Shown: positions 1 through 6,815, counted from the first letter of the stretch. The stretch: 10,378 nt of DNA from Chitinophagaceae bacterium (GCA_025455665.1 JALOMC010000051.1:1-10378); one strand, 5' to 3'. Numbers and translations: made by a program. Notes: generated by a model not told the origin, from the sequence alone.

Positions 1-1
1 C

Positions 2-835
2 CCGCTGATCATGCATGTGCCCGACTGGCAGGCTGCGCAGCCCTACTTGCTGCAGCCGTTGCCAGAATCGGCCAGGGCTTTGGCGGGGCTGCTGATGCCC
101 GGGCCACTCACCATGCTGCTACCCAAAACCAGTCTGGTACCCGACCTGCTAACAGCTGGTAGCCCCAAAGTGGCCATACGCATACCGGCGCATCCTATGG
201 CGAAGGCGCTTCTGCAATCCCTGCCTTTTCCGCTGGCGGCCCCCAGTGCTAACCGATTTGGGTACGTAAGTCCGGTGACCGCCCGGCACGTATTTGAAGG
301 ACTACAAGGACGCCTGCCTTACATACTGGATGGTGGCGCCTGCCAGGTAGGACTGGAAAGCACGATTATCGACTTTGAAGGAGACGAACTGATTATCAGG
401 CGGGCAGGCAGCATTACGGCTGCACAGTTGGAAGCGATAACCGGACAAAAACCCATATTCAAAACCGATGCTGCCGACCACCCGGTAGCGCCGGGTATGC
501 TGCAGGTGCATTACGCCACGCATACGCCCCTCTTGTTAGGGCCGGCAGCTACATTTGCCAGCACCATAGCGGGTAAAAAAATAATGTTACTGGGCTGGGG
601 CTCGCAGGAAAGTTTGCTACAAAAAGCCGTGTTACCAGACAACTGCTATTGCCTGGAAGTGATGAGTCTTAGCCCCGATAAAGACCTGACCGAGGTGGCT
701 GCCAACTTATTTGCCGGCATGCGGCATGCCGATCAGGCCAATGCCGATTTCATCGTCATTCACCCGTTTCCTGATGAAGGTATTGGCAGGGCCATCAATG
801 ACCGCCTGAAGCGGGCAGCGGCGGCTATTCATTAA
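2..835 (+). CDS. sua5: L-threonylcarbamoyladenylate synthase, Sua5 type (5' end missing)
   Basis: The enzyme makes threonylcarbamoyl-AMP from threonine, bicarbonate and ATP in the cytoplasm, the first step of the t6A37 modification of ANN-decoding tRNAs. The frame is open from base 2, so the true start lies outside the window; 277 codons are visible and about 50-60 N-terminal residues, with the first ATP-binding motif, are missing. Visible YrdC-domain motifs are PGPLTMLLP, VAIRIPAHP, PLAAPSAN, GLESTIIDF and IIRRAGSIT. They are followed by the interdomain linker APGM..HYA and a C-terminal Sua5 domain of about 110 residues. The two-domain layout separates it from the shorter E. coli-type TsaC. 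It ends at TAA (833-835), interlocked with the stop of the convergent antiporter gene. Family assignment is secure. Confidence 0.93.
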   Translation, partial: PLIMHVPDWQAAQPYLLQPLPESARALAGLLMPGPLTMLLPKTSLVPDLLTAGSPKVAIRIPAHPMAKALLQSLPFPLAAPSANRFGYVSPVTARHVFEGLQGRLPYILDGGACQVGLESTIIDFEGDELIIRRAGSITAAQLEAITGQKPIFKTDAADHPVAPGMLQVHYATHTPLLLGPAATFASTIAGKKIMLLGWGSQESLLQKAVLPDNCYCLEVMSLSPDKDLTEVAANLFAGMRHADQANADFIVIHPFPDEGIGRAINDRLKRAAAAIH

Positions 836-2724
836 GACTGTCGGGCCATATTGGCTTCCTTTATCAGGCCGGCTTCGTCCCACCCTTCATCTTGTGTCAG
901 GTCACGTTCGGCCAGGTCGGCTCGCAAAATGGTTTCAATTTCCTCGATGTATTTACGGGCGGTGAGCACATATTCTTTTTCGTCGGCAATAGCGGCCAGC
1001 TCCTTCAGCTTTTGCTCATCGTAGCGCCTAAAAGTGCGGGCTGCCCGGTTGGCGCTGTAGCTGCGGTGGCCCAGCATGCGCATCACATCTACCCCCATTC
1101 GGATGGAAGTATCCAGGGTATCGCGGTAGATGTGGAGCATACCTTCGTTCATCAGGTCATAGGCATCGTACCGGTTGCTGGCACGTACCATGATGCGCAA
1201 ATCAGGAAAATGCTTCTTGACGGTTTGGATCATTTCCAGGCGCCGTTCAGCATCGCCAACGGCAATGACGATGACCTTGGCCCGGGCGGCGCCTGCTATT
1301 TCCAGCAAATCGTGCCTGCCGGCATCGCCATAAAAAACCTTGAAGCCCATGCGGCGCAAACGATCGACCTGATCACTGTCTATATCCAGAATGGTACAGC
1401 CAATGTGGTGAGCCCGCAACAGGCGGCCAACAGTGCTGCCGAAATGCCCGAAGCCTGCAATAATTACGGGATTGTCTTCGTCGGCATGTACATCAGTGCC
1501 GGCTGGCGGCGCTTCTTTGGTACCTATTCTGCGCAGCAGTATTTTCTCGTTGAAAAGCATGACGAGTGGTGTAATGGCCATGCTGATAGCTACCACCGCC
1601 ATGGCCATATCGGCTATGGGAGTCGAAAAAATGCCATTGGCCACGCTGAAGGCTACCAGCACAAAAGCAAACTCCCCTACCTGATTAAGGCTGCTGCCAA
1701 AAATGGCATTCTGGTCGGTAGATAGCCGAAACAGCTTGCCCAGTGCCAGCAGTACCAATCCTTTGATGGTCATAACCGCCAGTACCAAGCCTAAAATAAG
1801 CCATGGTTGTGCCAGTATGAGGGCAAAATCGATAGAGGCCCCTACGGCCATGAAAAACAACCCAAGTAGCAGGCCTTTAAACGGATCGATATCGCTTTCC
1901 AACTCGTGCCGGTACTCGCTGTTGGCCAGTACTACGCCGGCTAAAAAAGTACCGAGGGCCGGACTAAGACCAACCAGCTCCATCAGTTCGGCAATGCCCA
2001 CCACCAGCAGCAGCGAAGTGGCTGTAAACAGCTCTCGCAGGCGGGTACGGGCCACTATGCGCAGCAGCGGCTTTATCAGGTAGCGGCCGGCCAATACAAT
2101 GCCGGCTACCGCTGCCAATACTGCCAGTGTTTGGGCCCAGCCAGGCAAGCTGCCAATGGGCGATGGATGGTGAGCTGCACTATCGGTAGCGCTGGTACCA
2201 CCGCCTACCGCCAGCAGCGGAAACAGTGCCAGCATAGGAATGACGGCAATATCCTGAAACAACAGCACAGCAAAGGCACTTTCGCCGGCGGCCGTTTTCA
2301 TCCATCCTTTTTCTTGAAAGGTTTGCAATACAATGGCGGTACTCGACATGGCCAATGTCATGCCTAATGCCAGCGCTGCATTCCAGGGCAGCCCCAAGGC
2401 CATAGCGCCGGCCGCCAACAAAACAGCGCTGGCCAGCACTTGCAGCCCTCCCAGCCCTACAATGGGTTTTCGAAGGCGCCATAGCAGTGCTGGCTCTAGT
2501 TCCAGCCCAACTACAAACAACATGATGACCACGCCAAACTCTGCAAAATGCATGACGTCCTCCCCTTCTTCGCCAATAAAACCAAACACGGCGGGACCAA
2601 TCAGCACCCCGGCTATGAGGTAGCCAAGTACGCTGCCTAGCCCAAGTTTTTTTGCTACCGGCACCATCGCTACGGCTGCTGCCAGGTATATCATGGCCTG
2701 AAATAAAAAGCTATTCTTATCCAT
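832..2724 (-). CDS. kefC: KefC/KefB-type monovalent cation:proton antiporter (CPA2) with RCK domain
   Basis: This is an inner-membrane K+/H+ antiporter of 630 residues. The membrane domain (about 1-395) shows the family motifs VLGYLIAGVLIGP (32-44), LFVVGLELEP (69-78), AMSSTAIVLQ (125-134) and LLFQDIAVIP (154-163), with the conserved QD pair at 157-158. The cytosolic RCK/TrkA-N domain starts near 418 with the nucleotide-binding GFGHFG (424-429), continues with FYGDA (464-468), and is followed by a charged tail rich in E and K. The length matches E. coli KefC (about 620). The gene starts 14 bases after the stop of a KefF-like gene, the classical Kef pairing, so the two very probably act as one complex. 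Known Kef channels are held shut by glutathione and opened by glutathione adducts of electrophiles; whether the ligand is the same here is unknown. The exact KefB or KefC name is by analogy with the KefF partner. Confidence 0.93.
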   Translation of the reverse strand: MDKNSFLFQAMIYLAAAVAMVPVAKKLGLGSVLGYLIAGVLIGPAVFGFIGEEGEDVMHFAEFGVVIMLFVVGLELEPALLWRLRKPIVGLGGLQVLASAVLLAAGAMALGLPWNAALALGMTLAMSSTAIVLQTFQEKGWMKTAAGESAFAVLLFQDIAVIPMLALFPLLAVGGGTSATDSAAHHPSPIGSLPGWAQTLAVLAAVAGIVLAGRYLIKPLLRIVARTRLRELFTATSLLLVVGIAELMELVGLSPALGTFLAGVVLANSEYRHELESDIDPFKGLLLGLFFMAVGASIDFALILAQPWLILGLVLAVMTIKGLVLLALGKLFRLSTDQNAIFGSSLNQVGEFAFVLVAFSVANGIFSTPIADMAMAVVAISMAITPLVMLFNEKILLRRIGTKEAPPAGTDVHADEDNPVIIAGFGHFGSTVGRLLRAHHIGCTILDIDSDQVDRLRRMGFKVFYGDAGRHDLLEIAGAARAKVIVIAVGDAERRLEMIQTVKKHFPDLRIMVRASNRYDAYDLMNEGMLHIYRDTLDTSIRMGVDVMRMLGHRSYSANRAARTFRRYDEQKLKELAAIADEKEYVLTARKYIEEIETILRADLAERDLTQDEGWDEAGLIKEANMARQS

Positions 2725-2738
2725 GCGTCAAATGATGG

Positions 2739-3329
2739 TTAGTCGATAATGAGGTCGTTGAGATAGCCCTGCAGTGGCAGGCTGCCGGTATCGGCATCGT
2801 GCCCCGCCAGCAGATTAAGGGCTGCACGGTAGCGGTGTGCTTCCCGCTGCAGTTCTTCGTTGCTGATGCGATGCGTACTGTGAATGACAAATGGTGGCAA
2901 GTAGTCCATACCACAAAGGCGGGCCGTGAGTTCGAAAGGGCGCAATAATTCAAGGATGGGATAGCGATTGCGACCCTGCGGTGAATAAGCCTCGGCCGAT
3001 CCGCCGGTACTGATTACATTCAGCAGTCGCTTGCCATGTAGCATGCGGCCCTCGCCACCATAGGCCCAGCCATGCTCTAATACCAGGTCCATCCATTGCT
3101 TTATAATGGCTGGCGAACTATACCAATAAAACGGATGCTGAAAAACAATAGTGTCGTGCCGCAGCAACAACTGCTGTTCCCGTTCAATGTCGATGTCCAG
3201 ATCAGGGTACTGCTCGTACAAATCGTTGAACGTGACGCCGCGGACATGCGGCATTTGCTGAAGTAGCGCCTTGTGTACCCTCGACTTTTCCAGCGCCGGG
3301 TGGGCAAATAAAATCAAGATGCGGGCCAT
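2739..3329 (-). CDS. kefF: KefF-like NAD(P)H:quinone oxidoreductase, Kef ancillary subunit
   Basis: A 196-residue flavodoxin-fold protein, cytosolic, expected to bind FMN and to sit on the RCK domain of the Kef antiporter. Visible landmarks are ILILFAHPALEKSRVHKAL (4-22, the phosphate-binding loop), LYEQYPDLDIDI (37-48), FQHPFYWYSSPAIIKQWMD (63-81), HGWAYG (86-91) and ISTGGS (106-111). These run parallel to E. coli KefF throughout, including CG-[MN]-[DW]-LPPF near residue 140. I chose ATG 3327-3329 (MARILIL) because family members begin just before the first beta strand; an in-frame ATG nine codons upstream (3354-3356) would add MAINADIAG. It follows the hemerythrin-like gene by 51 bases and precedes the antiporter by 14. 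In characterised systems this subunit is required for full antiporter activity and also reduces quinones. Confidence 0.9.
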   Translation of the reverse strand: MARILILFAHPALEKSRVHKALLQQMPHVRGVTFNDLYEQYPDLDIDIEREQQLLLRHDTIVFQHPFYWYSSPAIIKQWMDLVLEHGWAYGGEGRMLHGKRLLNVISTGGSAEAYSPQGRNRYPILELLRPFELTARLCGMDYLPPFVIHSTHRISNEELQREAHRYRAALNLLAGHDADTGSLPLQGYLNDLIID

Positions 3330-3380
3330 GCCAGCAATATCTGCATTTATGGCCAAGGCTTATCACCCGGCTCCAGAAGA

Positions 3381-3842
3381 TTACTCCCAAAACCGGGGAG
3401 AGAACTGTAGGCAGGCGGTCTCCGTTTCTTCGGGCAGTTGGCTGGATAGTTGCGCCAGGGCTGCTTCGTCCAGACTGGCTTCTATGGCTGGAAAATACTG
3501 ACGCTCTTCTTGCCGGATATGCGTTTCCAACAGTAGCACGAACGCATGAAGGCTCTCTTCAGAACCTTGTGCCAGAACGGCGTGATACGATGACCATAAC
3601 TGTGCATGCTGCACAAGGATGTCGCATACAATGGTAGGCAAGCCGGGCTGAATCAGGGGCAGCAAAAACTGCTCTTCGGCGACGAGGTGGGGCTGCAGTT
3701 CCTGATCCCATACCTGCTGCAAAAAACTGCACATCACCGTAGGATCGGCGTGCCGGGCGATTCCTTTTTTTAAAAGCAAAACCGCCAGCAACGCAGTATG
3801 GTGCTGGCGGCTAAGTGGTTGTATAGCCGGGTGGCGCTTCAT
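3381..3842 (-). CDS. Hemerythrin-like HHE domain protein
   Basis: A 153-residue, all-helical cytosolic protein with the spacing of a hemerythrin/HHE four-helix bundle: H14-H15 (PLSRQHH), H52 with E56-E57 (PHLVAEE), H79 (LVQHAQLW) and H108 with E112 (ETHIRQEER). These histidines and carboxylates are the expected ligands of a di-iron or other metal site. No signal peptide or membrane segment is seen, and there is no fused second domain. Its start lies only two bases after the tpiA stop, so translation is probably coupled, and it is followed by the kefF-kefC pair. Known relatives sense or bind oxygen, nitric oxide or iron, but the substrate of this one cannot be told from sequence. Start ATG 3840-3842 is the only sensible choice. 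Domain call is firm; function is open. Confidence 0.85.
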   Translation of the reverse strand: MKRHPAIQPLSRQHHTALLAVLLLKKGIARHADPTVMCSFLQQVWDQELQPHLVAEEQFLLPLIQPGLPTIVCDILVQHAQLWSSYHAVLAQGSEESLHAFVLLLETHIRQEERQYFPAIEASLDEAALAQLSSQLPEETETACLQFSPRFWE

Positions 3843-3844
3843 GC

Positions 3845-4618
3845 TCAGCGCTTCAGGCCTTCTATTATTTTTTCGAAGTCGGCAGCAATCAGGCTGGCGC
3901 CGCCTACCAGGCCGCCATCTACCGAGGGACAGTTGAACAGCGATTCGGCATTGTCCGCTTTTACGCTGCCGCCATACAGTATCGATATAGTGTTGGCTAC
4001 GTTTTCATCGTACTGCTTGATGAGCATAGCCCGCAGGTGAAAGTGCATATCCTGCGCCTGTTGTACGGTAGCTGTTTTACCCGTGCCAATGGCCCAAATA
4101 GGTTCGTAGGCTATTACCACATGTTTCATTTGCTCGGCAGTCAGGTGAAAAAGACTTTCATGCAACTGCCTGCGTACATACTCCTGCTCATTTCCTGCTT
4201 CCCGCACTTCCAGTGGTTCGCCACAGCAGAAAATCGGCTTCAGGCCATATTCGAGGGCAATGTCTACTTTTTGCTTCAGCAGCGCACCGTCTTCGCCAAA
4301 CTGCTCACGGCGTTCGCTGTGGCCAATGATGACGTACTCTACACCAATGGAGGCCAGCATGGGAGCCGATACTTCGCCGGTAAATGCACCGCTCACTTTG
4401 TGATGTAAATTTTGAGCAGCCACACTAAAAAACTCATTATTCTGCCCAACCAGATCTTTTACCATAATAAGGTACGGAAAGGGAACTCCTAAAACTACCA
4501 GATGGCGCTTATCGAGGGTATGTGAAATAGCCAGCAAATCTTCTACCAGCGTTTTGGCCTGCTCTTTGGTACAATTCATTTTCCAGTTTGCGGCCGCAAT
4601 GAACTTTCTCATGGACAT
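3845..4618 (-). CDS. tpiA: Triose-phosphate isomerase
   Basis: Interconverts dihydroxyacetone phosphate and glyceraldehyde 3-phosphate in glycolysis and gluconeogenesis; cytosolic dimer. All catalytic elements are visible in the 257-residue product: N11 and K13 (ANWKMN), the electrophilic H100 (IIGHSERR), the base E172 (AYEPIWAIGTG), the flexible loop 6 (about 173-182), and the phosphate-binding GGSVK (216-220) and GGLVGGASL (235-243). Length is normal for the family. The start used is ATG 4616-4618 (MSMRKF); the second ATG at 4610-4612 (MRKF) is equally possible. It is the first gene of a run with the hemerythrin-like protein (2-base gap), kefF and kefC. A weak promoter candidate lies 35-63 bases upstream. 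Confidence 0.98.
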   Translation of the reverse strand: MSMRKFIAAANWKMNCTKEQAKTLVEDLLAISHTLDKRHLVVLGVPFPYLIMVKDLVGQNNEFFSVAAQNLHHKVSGAFTGEVSAPMLASIGVEYVIIGHSERREQFGEDGALLKQKVDIALEYGLKPIFCCGEPLEVREAGNEQEYVRRQLHESLFHLTAEQMKHVVIAYEPIWAIGTGKTATVQQAQDMHFHLRAMLIKQYDENVANTISILYGGSVKADNAESLFNCPSVDGGLVGGASLIAADFEKIIEGLKR

Positions 4619-4652
4619 ATTTTCAAATTTGATGAGATTGATTTTTCAGGGT

Positions 4653-4681
4653 TGAAAATACAAGTGTTTACTGTACGCAAA
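4653..4681 (-). promoter_or_regulatory. Candidate promoter for tpiA group
   Basis: On the minus strand, TTTG (4678-4681), 17 bases, then TATTTTCA (4653-4660), about 34 bases before the tpiA ATG. This resembles the Bacteroidota consensus TTTG-N19-21-TAnnTTTG, but the spacer is short and the last two bases of the -7 box differ. It is the only such pair in the 75-base gap between the GlmU-family gene and tpiA. Confidence 0.3.
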
Positions 4682-4693
4682 GGCTGATATTTA

Positions 4694-5857
4694 TCAAGCA
4701 GTGTTATGATTGAACGCATTGAGAATTAACTGTTTCTCTTGTTCTGACAGTTGCTCATTTTTCAGTGCTTTCCAGGCGGCTGCATCTGCCACGGCTTTGC
4801 TGGCGTGGTAGGTTTGGCCGGGGCCCCAAGCAAAAGATGGGATGTACTTGCTACTGAGGCCAGGCTGATGAATACTGCAGCAAATACCAACGACAGTGCC
4901 GGTATTTAAGCTGGTGTTGATGGCAGTTCGGCTATGGTCGCCCATGATGGTGCCGGCCTTGATGCCAGCGGTGTACCCATGATCGGTTCCTCCTTGCCAG
5001 AGTGTTACGCTACCAGCGTTGTTTTTCACGTTGCTGTTACTGGTGCCGGCGCCCAAATTGCACCAGGTGCCTATATAACTGTCGCCCAGGTAGCCATGGT
5101 GAGCTTTGTTGCTGCCTTCCATCAGTATGCTGTTTTTCAGCTCGCCGCCCACGGTGCAGCGTGGTCCTACCGATGTGCCTCCATATACCTGGGTCCCCAT
5201 TTTTACCACAGCCTTTGAGCCAATAAACGCCGGCCCACGTATCAGGCTGCCTTCCATTACCAGGGAACCCTCTTCTATTACAATTGGTCCCTCGCTGGTA
5301 TTGAGCACACAGGCTTTCACATCGGCACCTGCACCCAGGTACACGTTTTTTCCCACCAGCGTATTGCCCCAGCCAGTGGGTGGAAGCTGTGGTTGGTAAA
5401 ACAGATCGAACTGCTGCCGAAGAGCCAGCGGTTGCTGCATGACCAGATCAATGGGGTGATGAAACACCACCAGGCCGGCTGGCGCTTCGATAGCGGTATG
5501 GTAAGCAGGCAAGCTGCCATAAGGTGCCGGCTGTACGGTGCCAACAGCCAACACCCGGCCCTGCTGCATCAGCGCCTCGCCGGGTGCTAATTGGCGTACG
5601 CATTGCCACGCTTGCGTGGTGGGCGCCAGGCAAGCGTCGATGCAAACGCCAGTGCTTTGCTCCTGCATGGATGCCTCCCCTACTTGGCTTAGCAGCCCGG
5701 TGCTCAGGCAGTACACCTGTTTGCCACTGATACCCTGCCAGGCCTGCTGTAGCGTACGGGTACCCCACCATAGCTGGCCCAGCGGACGCAGCCAGCTCAG
5801 CGGCTCCATTTTTTGCCGGCTGGCCGGCGTATCGTACAGCAAAATCATGTTGGGCAT
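4694..5857 (-). CDS. GlmU-family protein, alternative Bacteroidota type (putative sugar nucleotidyltransferase / acetyltransferase)
   Basis: The 387-residue product looks like the alternative GlmU of Bacteroidota, probably making UDP-GlcNAc from glucosamine 1-phosphate in the cytoplasm for peptidoglycan and other glycans. The N-terminal region (ILLYDTPASRQ, 5-15; PLSWLRPLG, 19-27) is the divergent nucleotidyltransferase-like part; it lacks the classical GlmU signature LxAGxGTRM...PK. From about residue 165 to 330 hexapeptide repeats form a left-handed beta-helix, including SNKAHHGYLGD (249-259) and NLGAGTSNSN (267-276), which match the acetyltransferase site of true GlmU, with the histidine at 253 or 254. 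I start at ATG 5855-5857 (MPNMILLYD); ATG 5846-5848 is three codons later. The frame stays open to 5959, but that extension reads through the rpmE terminator and is not family-like. Substrate specificity is inferred. Confidence 0.82.
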   Translation of the reverse strand: MPNMILLYDTPASRQKMEPLSWLRPLGQLWWGTRTLQQAWQGISGKQVYCLSTGLLSQVGEASMQEQSTGVCIDACLAPTTQAWQCVRQLAPGEALMQQGRVLAVGTVQPAPYGSLPAYHTAIEAPAGLVVFHHPIDLVMQQPLALRQQFDLFYQPQLPPTGWGNTLVGKNVYLGAGADVKACVLNTSEGPIVIEEGSLVMEGSLIRGPAFIGSKAVVKMGTQVYGGTSVGPRCTVGGELKNSILMEGSNKAHHGYLGDSYIGTWCNLGAGTSNSNVKNNAGSVTLWQGGTDHGYTAGIKAGTIMGDHSRTAINTSLNTGTVVGICCSIHQPGLSSKYIPSFAWGPGQTYHASKAVADAAAWKALKNEQLSEQEKQLILNAFNHNTA

Positions 5858-5871
5858 CAGCAGTTTGGGTA

Positions 5872-5902
5872 TGAAGATAGGCGCTGCACCGCTTGCTGCC
5901 AA
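5872..5902 (-). promoter_or_regulatory. Candidate promoter for the GlmU-family gene
   Basis: On the minus strand, TTG (5900-5902), 20 bases, then TATCTTCA (5872-5879), lying between the rpmE terminator and the chosen start. Spacing fits the Bacteroidota pattern; the final two bases of the -7 box do not. It would give a very short leader. Confidence 0.3.
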
Positions 5903-5920
5903 CCGCCCGGTTAACAGCAT

Positions 5921-5947
5921 AAAAAAAGCTCCGAAACCGGAGCTTTT
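5921..5947 (-). terminator. Intrinsic terminator after rpmE
   Basis: A perfect 10-bp stem (5924-5933 with 5938-5947) closes a four-base loop. Read on the minus strand it ends in seven T residues (complement of 5921-5927). It begins 23 bases after the rpmE stop codon. The A/T arms make it symmetrical, but only the minus-strand gene needs it. Confidence 0.88.
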
Positions 5948-5970
5948 CAATATGGCCAATGCCTTGAAGC

Positions 5971-6219
5971 TTACTTCTTGGCGTATTTCTTGCGAAATTT
6001 GTCGATACGACCGGCAGTATCTACCAGCATGTTTTTGCCAGTGTAGAAGGGATGGCTGGTGCTCGAAATTTCCAGCTTGATCAGCGGGTATTCATTACCG
6101 TCTTCCCAGGCAATCGTTTCTTTGCTGTGAGCGGTAGAGCGGCTCAAAAAGGCAGTGCCATTGCTCATATCCTTGAAAACAACCAAACGGTAGCTCTTGG
6201 GATGGATGTCTTGTTTCAT
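5971..6219 (-). CDS. rpmE2: 50S ribosomal protein L31, type B (zinc-free)
   Basis: An 82-residue basic protein of the large ribosomal subunit. The opening MKQDIHPKSYRLVVFKD, the central SRSTAHSKETI and the ISSTSHPFYTGK...DTAGRIDKFRKKY end are typical of L31 type B. There is no cysteine at all, so this is the C-minus form that needs no zinc. Length is normal for the type. It has its own promoter candidate and leader hairpin upstream and a strong terminator downstream, so it appears to be expressed as a single-gene unit between yajQ and the GlmU-family gene. I see no second, zinc-binding L31 copy in the window and no recognisable Zur operator. Confidence 0.97.
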   Translation of the reverse strand: MKQDIHPKSYRLVVFKDMSNGTAFLSRSTAHSKETIAWEDGNEYPLIKLEISSTSHPFYTGKNMLVDTAGRIDKFRKKYAKK

Positions 6220-6234
6220 ATTTTTTCGTTTTGC

Positions 6235-6254
6235 AGCCCGACAGCGACCGGGCT
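6235..6254 (-). promoter_or_regulatory. Hairpin in the rpmE leader
   Basis: A 6-bp perfect stem (6235-6240 with 6249-6254) with an eight-base loop, centred about 25 bases upstream of the rpmE ATG and downstream of the promoter candidate. There is no U-tract, so it is not a terminator. Its place in the transcribed leader of a ribosomal protein gene would suit autogenous control, but this is inferred from position only. Confidence 0.4.
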
Positions 6255-6275
6255 TGTATCAAAAAATTTGGTCGG

Positions 6276-6307
6276 CAAAAGTAGGGAAAGGCTCCAGTAC
6301 GGCCAAA
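6276..6307 (-). promoter_or_regulatory. Promoter of rpmE, Bacteroidota consensus
   Basis: On the minus strand TTTG (6304-6307), a 20-base spacer, and TACTTTTG (6276-6283), an exact match to the TTTG / TAnnTTTG pattern used by the primary sigma factor of Bacteroidota. It lies in the 104-base gap between yajQ and rpmE. Transcription would begin near 6270, giving a leader of about 50 bases. It is the best promoter match I found in the window. Confidence 0.6.
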
Positions 6308-6323
6308 CCAAATTTCCTGTTGT

Positions 6324-6815
6324 CTAGCTTTTCATATTCACGTACTGCAGCGGAATGCCGAAATTACCAGAGCGGCACTTGGCAATTACTTCCTGCAGGT
6401 CGTCTATTTTCTTGGCGGTTACCCGCACAATGTCGTCCATGATGGCAGCTTGCACTTTCAGGCCACTGTCTTTGATCATTTTCACAATCTTCTTGGCGTC
6501 TTCCTGCTTCAGGCCATTGCGCACCGGTACTTCTTTCTTCCACACCTTGCCACTTTGGTAGCCTTCTTTTGTCAGATCAAAGGCTTGCCCATCAAGGCCC
6601 TGTTTGATGGACCTGCTGATGAGCACATCAATCATTTGCTCCATTTTCATATCACTGTCGGCCTCCAGATTCAAAACAAAGGTCTTTTTGTCCAGTTCCA
6701 TCAGCACATGGCTGCCCTTGAAGTCGAATCGGTTGGTGATTTCCTTGCGGGTAACGTTGACGGCGTTGTCGAGGGTTTGGCCGTCTACTTTCGAAACGAT
6801 GTCAAAACTTGGCAT
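6324..6815 (-). CDS. yajQ: YajQ family nucleotide-binding protein
   Basis: A 163-residue cytosolic protein of the YajQ (UPF0234) family, which has two alpha-beta domains and has been reported to bind cyclic di-GMP in Xanthomonas and Pseudomonas. The product follows the family along its whole length: MPSFDIVSKVD, TLDNAVN, EITNRFDFKGS, LEADSDMKMEQ, ISRSIKQGLD, KEVPVRNGLKQEDAKKIVKMIK, AAIMDDIVRVTAKKIDDLQEVI and a C-terminal PLQYVN. Length is normal and all blocks are intact. It starts 31 bases after the lgt stop, so it is probably cotranscribed with lgt. Nothing in the window, such as a diguanylate cyclase, tells whether cyclic di-GMP is its ligand here. Confidence 0.97.
   Translation of the reverse strand: MPSFDIVSKVDGQTLDNAVNVTRKEITNRFDFKGSHVLMELDKKTFVLNLEADSDMKMEQMIDVLISRSIKQGLDGQAFDLTKEGYQSGKVWKKEVPVRNGLKQEDAKKIVKMIKDSGLKVQAAIMDDIVRVTAKKIDDLQEVIAKCRSGNFGIPLQYVNMKS

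Noticed and set aside
892..1725. A 277-codon plus-strand open frame inside the antiporter gene.
   Set aside because: It lies wholly antisense to the conserved RCK and membrane domains of kefC and its product has no recognisable domain; it is a shadow of the real gene's codon pattern.
4685..4696. A small inverted repeat (5-bp arms) at the end of the GlmU-family gene.
   Set aside because: Too short and A/T-rich to be a terminator, with no T-tract, and partly inside the stop codon.
5901..5912. A 5-bp inverted repeat with a two-base centre near the GlmU-family promoter candidate.
   Set aside because: Too short for a convincing operator; expected by chance in this GC-rich stretch.
5858..5959. 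An N-terminal extension of the GlmU-family protein by 34 residues.
   Set aside because: The extension reads through the perfect rpmE terminator hairpin, and family members begin close to the ILLYD motif, so the start at 5857 or 5848 is preferred.
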